Shown here piece by piece: positions 33,523-37,113 of a DNA stretch of 37,113 bases. The stretch is from CAZSMK01 sp964608095. Its GTDB lineage: Bacteria; Sumerlaeota; Sumerlaeia; MWCT01; JAGHBZ01. The first letter of the stretch is position 1; every line of letters begins with the position of its first letter. A program made the translations under genes and the position numbers. The stretch spans positions 1-37,113 of the forward strand of contig CAZSMK010000040.1 of assembly GCA_964608095.1 (NCBI GenBank), read 5' to 3'. A model generated the notes under the pieces. It did not search any database. It saw only the letters and a list, made by a program, of their open reading frames with translations, and was not told the origin of the DNA.

Positions 33523-34191
33523 ATGCTCCAGCGTAACGCTATTTCTCGGAGCGAGTATGACCGGGCAAAAACCGCTTATGAACGTGCAATGGCTGCTCAA
33601 AACGAAGCTGAAGAAAAGTTAAAATTGATCAAAGCCGGTCCTCGAGAAGAGGAGATTGCCCGGGCACGCGCAGCCCTGAAAGAGGCACAGGAACATTATG
33701 CCTTACTCAAAAAAGGACCGCGCGACGAGATCATTGAACAGGCGCAGGCGAAAGTGGAAAGAGCCAGAGCCGCTCTTGAAATGGCTCAGACAAACCTCGA
33801 TTATGCAACGCTCACCGCACCCCTTGCCGGAATTATACTTTCGAAAAACATGGAACCGGGGGAATATGTCGCTCCCGGCACGCCCGTGGTTACCATTGGC
33901 GACCTTGAACATACGTGGCTACGTGCCTACATAAATGAAACCGATCTGGGTAGAATCAAGTATGGGCAGAAGGTAAAGATAACAACAGATACATATCCCG
34001 GGAAAGTATATGAGGGTCGTGTTTCCTTCATTGCTTCCGAAGCAGAGTTTACACCGAAAAATATCCAGACCAAAGAGGAACGAGTAAAACTTGTGTATCG
34101 GATTAAGGTTGATATTCCAAATCCGAGTCTTGAACTGAAACCCGGTATGCCTGCCGATGCCGAGATTTTACTTGTTGAGGAAACACGATAA
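33523..34191 (+). CDS. HlyD/YbhG-like membrane fusion protein, C-terminal part
   Basis: Rest of the adaptor. The open frame begins at 33391, but the first usable Met is at 33523. It holds two coiled-coil repeats with alternating IKAGPREEEI and KKGPRDEII turns, then the second lipoyl half (TLTAPLAGIILSKNMEPGEYV) and the beta-barrel domain (TWLRAYINETDLGRIKYGQKV). It lacks its own ribosome binding site and the hydrophobic anchor, so as drawn it would not work alone. With the frameshift repaired the protein would be about 386 residues and overlaps the next ATPase start by one base. Confidence 0.75.
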   Translation: MLQRNAISRSEYDRAKTAYERAMAAQNEAEEKLKLIKAGPREEEIARARAALKEAQEHYALLKKGPRDEIIEQAQAKVERARAALEMAQTNLDYATLTAPLAGIILSKNMEPGEYVAPGTPVVTIGDLEHTWLRAYINETDLGRIKYGQKVKITTDTYPGKVYEGRVSFIASEAEFTPKNIQTKEERVKLVYRIKVDIPNPSLELKPGMPADAEILLVEETR

Positions 34192-35135
34192 TGGATGTTA
34201 TTCGCACTGAATCACTCACCAAGTCTTTCGGTACATTATGTGCCGTCGACCGCGTAACATTTTCGATAAGCAGAGGAGAGATATTCGGGCTGGTAGGACC
34301 GGATGGTGCGGGGAAGACCACTACGATGCGTCTACTTACCGCAATCATGCTACCTTCTTCCGGCGAGGCATGGGTATCAGGGCACCATATTGTCAAGGAA
34401 GCAGAGGTACTCAAGGAGGAGATAGGTTATATGAGCCAGCAGTTTGGTTTATACAACGACCTCACCATTATGGAAAACATACACTTTTATGCTGATATTT
34501 ACGGGGTGTCCCAAAAAAAACGCAGGGATAAAATTGAAGAACTTTTATCGTTCAGTAATTTGACACCGTTCAAGAAACGGCGTGCAGGTAACCTTTCGGG
34601 TGGGATGAAACAAAAGCTGGGACTTGTTTGCGCCCTGATACATAAACCGAAGATTTTGTTTCTTGATGAACCGACCAACGGTGTCGATCCGTTATCCAGA
34701 AGAGAGTTCTGGCGTATACTTTATCAGTTATTGCGTGAAAAAGTCACAATCTTTGTTTCCACCGCATATCTCGATGAAGCGGAACGATGTAATCGCGTGG
34801 GTTTAATACATAAGGGTAATCTTCTTGCTATTGGCACACCCGGTGACGTTAAAAAACTCATGAAAGGCACAATACTGGAAATTCGTACAACGGCTCCGCG
34901 ACAGGTTACAGATGTACTCCGGCAGAAAATCGGAGGGTTATCGGTGAATCTTTTCGGTGATAAGGTCCATGTAGTGACAACTGAGCCTGAGAAGACGACT
35001 CGAGCAGTGCAGAAAATCCTGCGCGAAAAGAGTCTGGAAATGAGCGATATCCGACAAGTTGAGCCTGCTCTCGAAGATGTTTTTGTCTCAGTCCTTGCTG
35101 AAAAAAAGGAGCCTACCCCTAATGGCAAAATCTAA
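34191..35135 (+). CDS. ABC exporter ATPase, first of two (YbhF N-half-like)
   Basis: A 314-residue cytoplasmic ATPase. Walker A GPDGAGKTT (36-44), Q-loop near 83, signature LSGGMKQK (135-142), Walker B ILFLDEP (155-161), and a D-loop/switch His region (about 185). The C-terminal 80 residues form the accessory domain typical of YbhF-type drug exporters. In Escherichia coli the two ATPase halves are fused in YbhF; here they are separate genes. It overlaps the fusion-protein gene by one base and the second ATPase by 14, so translation is coupled. The switch motif reads STAYLDEAERC, with Ala-Tyr where most ATPases have His. Confidence 0.93.
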   Translation: MDVIRTESLTKSFGTLCAVDRVTFSISRGEIFGLVGPDGAGKTTTMRLLTAIMLPSSGEAWVSGHHIVKEAEVLKEEIGYMSQQFGLYNDLTIMENIHFYADIYGVSQKKRRDKIEELLSFSNLTPFKKRRAGNLSGGMKQKLGLVCALIHKPKILFLDEPTNGVDPLSRREFWRILYQLLREKVTIFVSTAYLDEAERCNRVGLIHKGNLLAIGTPGDVKKLMKGTILEIRTTAPRQVTDVLRQKIGGLSVNLFGDKVHVVTTEPEKTTRAVQKILREKSLEMSDIRQVEPALEDVFVSVLAEKKEPTPNGKI

Positions 35136-36096
35136 CAATGACAAGGCTGTAGTTGTGGAGCGGCTGGAAAAAAGGTTTGGTAATTTTGTGGCGGTAAATC
35201 GGATAACCTTCGATGTTACAAATGGTGAGATTTTCGGCTTTCTCGGTCCAAATGGCGCCGGTAAATCCACAACGATTCGCATGCTATGCGGAATTCTTGC
35301 TCCTTCCGACGGTACTGGGACAGTAACCGGATTCGATATAACTACCCAAGCAGAAAAAATCAAGGAACATATCGGTTACATGAGCCAGAAGTTTTCTCTC
35401 TATGAAGATCTGACAGTAGAGGAGAACATCGATTTTTACAGCGGCATCTATCGTATCCCTAAAAAGAAGAAAAAAGAACGTAAGGAATGGGTACTTGACA
35501 TGGCTGGACTCAAAGAGCATAGGGGGTCCAGAACAAAAATCCTTTCCAGTGGGTGGAAACAACGCCTTGCCTTGGGTTGTGCGGTTCTGCATGAACCCCC
35601 TATCATATTTCTCGATGAGCCAACATCTGGCGTGGACCCTAACAGCAGACGGCAATTCTGGGACCTGATTTACGACCTTTCCAGCGAAGGTACCACAGTC
35701 TTCTTAACAACACATTATATGGACGAGGCAGAATATTGCGACCGGTTAGGATTTATCTTTCGCGGTGAACTTATCGCCATGGGTACTCCGGAGAGACTCA
35801 AAAACGAATTCATGCAGGAAGATGTGATTGAAGTGCGTTGTGATCGCCCGCAGGATGCTATGGACGTAATCGGCAATATTGCCGGCATTTTGGAGGTTTC
35901 TCTTTTCGGGAAAGATATCCATGCTGTTGCAAAATCGGGTGAAAAAATGCAGAAGTCGATCTCAAAACATTTGAAGGAGAAGGGATATAAAGTCCATGCA
36001 ATCGAGAGTATCACGCCATCGCTCGAAGATGTTTTTGTTGCACTCATTGAGGAGCGAGAACGTACCGGACAGCCGCGGACGGAGGTGCAACAGTGA
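35122..36096 (+). CDS. ABC exporter ATPase, second of two (YbhF C-half-like)
   Basis: A 324-residue ATPase. Walker A GPNGAGKST (42-50), Walker B IIFLDEP (161-167), and switch His in TTHYMDEAEYC. The signature motif is unusual, LSSGWKQ (141-147) instead of LSGGQ, as in the second half of YbhF-like proteins where this motif diverges. This suggests an asymmetric pair with one regular and one weak ATP site. The ATG at 35122, with AAGGAG 10 bases before it, is preferred over an upstream TTG. It ends four bases into the permease gene. Confidence 0.93.
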   Translation: MAKSNNDKAVVVERLEKRFGNFVAVNRITFDVTNGEIFGFLGPNGAGKSTTIRMLCGILAPSDGTGTVTGFDITTQAEKIKEHIGYMSQKFSLYEDLTVEENIDFYSGIYRIPKKKKKERKEWVLDMAGLKEHRGSRTKILSSGWKQRLALGCAVLHEPPIIFLDEPTSGVDPNSRRQFWDLIYDLSSEGTTVFLTTHYMDEAEYCDRLGFIFRGELIAMGTPERLKNEFMQEDVIEVRCDRPQDAMDVIGNIAGILEVSLFGKDIHAVAKSGEKMQKSISKHLKEKGYKVHAIESITPSLEDVFVALIEERERTGQPRTEVQQ

Positions 36097-37113
36097 AACC
36101 ACGCCGCATCCAGGCTGTATCACGTAAAGAATTCCTGCATATAAGGCGCGACCCACGGAGTCTTATAATGGCTATTGTGATACCCATTATGCTTTTACTC
36201 CTTTTTGGCTATGCCCTGACACTGGATGTTGACAATGTCCCCATGATTATCTGGGACCAGGATAATACCGCGGTAAGCCGCGAGTTTATCAGCAGATTCT
36301 CCGGTTCCCGTTATTTATCTCTCAGCGGATATGTTTACAACTATCGAGATCTTATTCATGCTATAGATTCAGGTAACACATTGATGGGCTTAGTAATCCC
36401 GGCAGGTTTTGCAGGGCATATCGAGTCAGGACGCGAGACGCCGGTTCAGCTCATCATCGATGGGAGCGATTCCAATACTGCTACTATTGCACTTGGATAT
36501 GTGGATGCCATAACCATGTTATATACACAAGATGTTGCAATTAGCAATATAAGCAATCTTGGCGGAAGGGAAATCACACTGCCGGTGGATGCAAGGACAA
36601 GAGTATGGTACAATCCGGACCTGGATTCCAAAAATTATATTATTCCGGGACTTATAGCCGTTATAATGATGGTCATAGCCGCCTTATTGACTTCACTGAC
36701 TGTTGCTCGGGAATGGGAAAACGGAACCATGGAGCAACTAATTTCCACGCCGGTAAAAGGTCCGGAACTTATTCTCGGTAAATTAATTCCGTATTTTGCG
36801 ATAGGCGTAATCGACGTTGTTATCGCCGTTCTCCTCGGAGAATTGCTGTTCGAGGTACCTCTCCATGGGAGCCCTGTGCTCCTTTTGGGAATTGCGGTGA
36901 TTTTTCTCACCGGCTCATTGGCGCTGGGTATTCTTATCAGTATTGTGACAAAAAGCCAATTGTTGGCAAGCCAGCTGGCGATGGTTACAACTTTTCTTCC
37001 CTCGTTTCTTCTTTCCGGCTTTGTCTATTCTATAGGCAATATGCCGCAGCCGATTCGAATTATCACGTATCTTATACCAGCACGTTATTTTGTTACGGCT
37101 CTCAAGGGCATTT
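36093..37113 (+). CDS. ABC-2 type permease, YbhS/YbhR-like (incomplete at window end)
   Basis: Begins with GTG at 36093, overlapping the ATPase stop by four bases (GTGA), after GGAGGTG. The frame reads MKPRRIQAVSRKEFLHIRRD, then a transmembrane helix (about 25-44, IVIPIMLLLLFGYAL), a long periplasmic domain (about 45-185), and four or five more helices from about residue 190 on (IPGLIAVIMMVIAALLTSLT, then the AREWENGTMEQLISTP loop typical of ABC-2 permeases). About 340 residues are visible with no stop before the edge; the family runs to about 370-380. It completes the YbhG-F-F-S-like export operon; a second permease may follow. The substrate is unknown. Confidence 0.92.
   Translation, partial: MKPRRIQAVSRKEFLHIRRDPRSLIMAIVIPIMLLLLFGYALTLDVDNVPMIIWDQDNTAVSREFISRFSGSRYLSLSGYVYNYRDLIHAIDSGNTLMGLVIPAGFAGHIESGRETPVQLIIDGSDSNTATIALGYVDAITMLYTQDVAISNISNLGGREITLPVDARTRVWYNPDLDSKNYIIPGLIAVIMMVIAALLTSLTVAREWENGTMEQLISTPVKGPELILGKLIPYFAIGVIDVVIAVLLGELLFEVPLHGSPVLLLGIAVIFLTGSLALGILISIVTKSQLLASQLAMVTTFLPSFLLSGFVYSIGNMPQPIRIITYLIPARYFVTALKGI

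Overview
The window looks like a chromosome segment of an uncultured, probably Gram-negative-type bacterium from one of the environmental candidate phyla. The reasons are a class III prepilin with a long conserved N-terminus, secreted proteins with Thr-Pro linkers, a DUF4954-type beta-helix protein, and intergenic DNA full of short palindromic repeats. Base composition is close to even and genes sit on both strands. I cannot place it to a phylum from sequence alone. There is no rRNA, convincing tRNA, CRISPR array or intact transposase.

Layout. 1-1605 is a repeat-rich stretch with no gene I can support. 1606-6646 holds a family 2 glycosyltransferase, a copB-type copper ATPase downstream of a DJ-1/PfpI gene, a type IV pilin-like gene split by a frameshift, and an RRM RNA-binding protein. 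7353-12394 holds mnmA, a family 4 glycosyltransferase, and a leftward cdaA-cdaR-pdxJ cluster (c-di-AMP synthesis, its YbbR partner, vitamin B6 synthesis). 12888-15408 holds a secreted carbohydrate-binding protein behind a good promoter, a MerR regulator and an orphan leuD. 15484-20056 holds rnr and a large unrecognised membrane/propeller protein. 20263-22819 holds more repeats and a secreted papain-fold-like protein. 23287-30913 holds a ROK regulator, a DUF4954 protein, a UPF0280 protein, trpC-trpB and a YgeW-like carbamoyltransferase. 30953-37113 holds an XdhC-like protein, a secreted metallo-beta-lactamase-fold protein, a 26-bp inverted-repeat element, and a YbhGFSR-like ABC export operon that runs off the right edge.

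How the genes fit together. Most are scattered housekeeping or biosynthesis genes. Clear functional units are pfpI-copB (metal and oxidative stress), cdaA-cdaR (c-di-AMP), trpC-trpB, the YgeW-like/XdhC pair (possible anaerobic purine degradation), and the membrane fusion protein/ATPase/ATPase/permease operon. Two genes, the pilin and the membrane fusion protein, carry single-base frameshifts near homopolymers. Either they are recent pseudogenes or the assembly has indel errors. I found no clear new multi-gene defence or metabolic system. The most unusual material is the set of dispersed palindromic and inverted-repeat elements, the 795-residue-class membrane/propeller protein, the structured leader before the DUF4954 gene, and the missing canonical start at the mnmA ribosome binding site.
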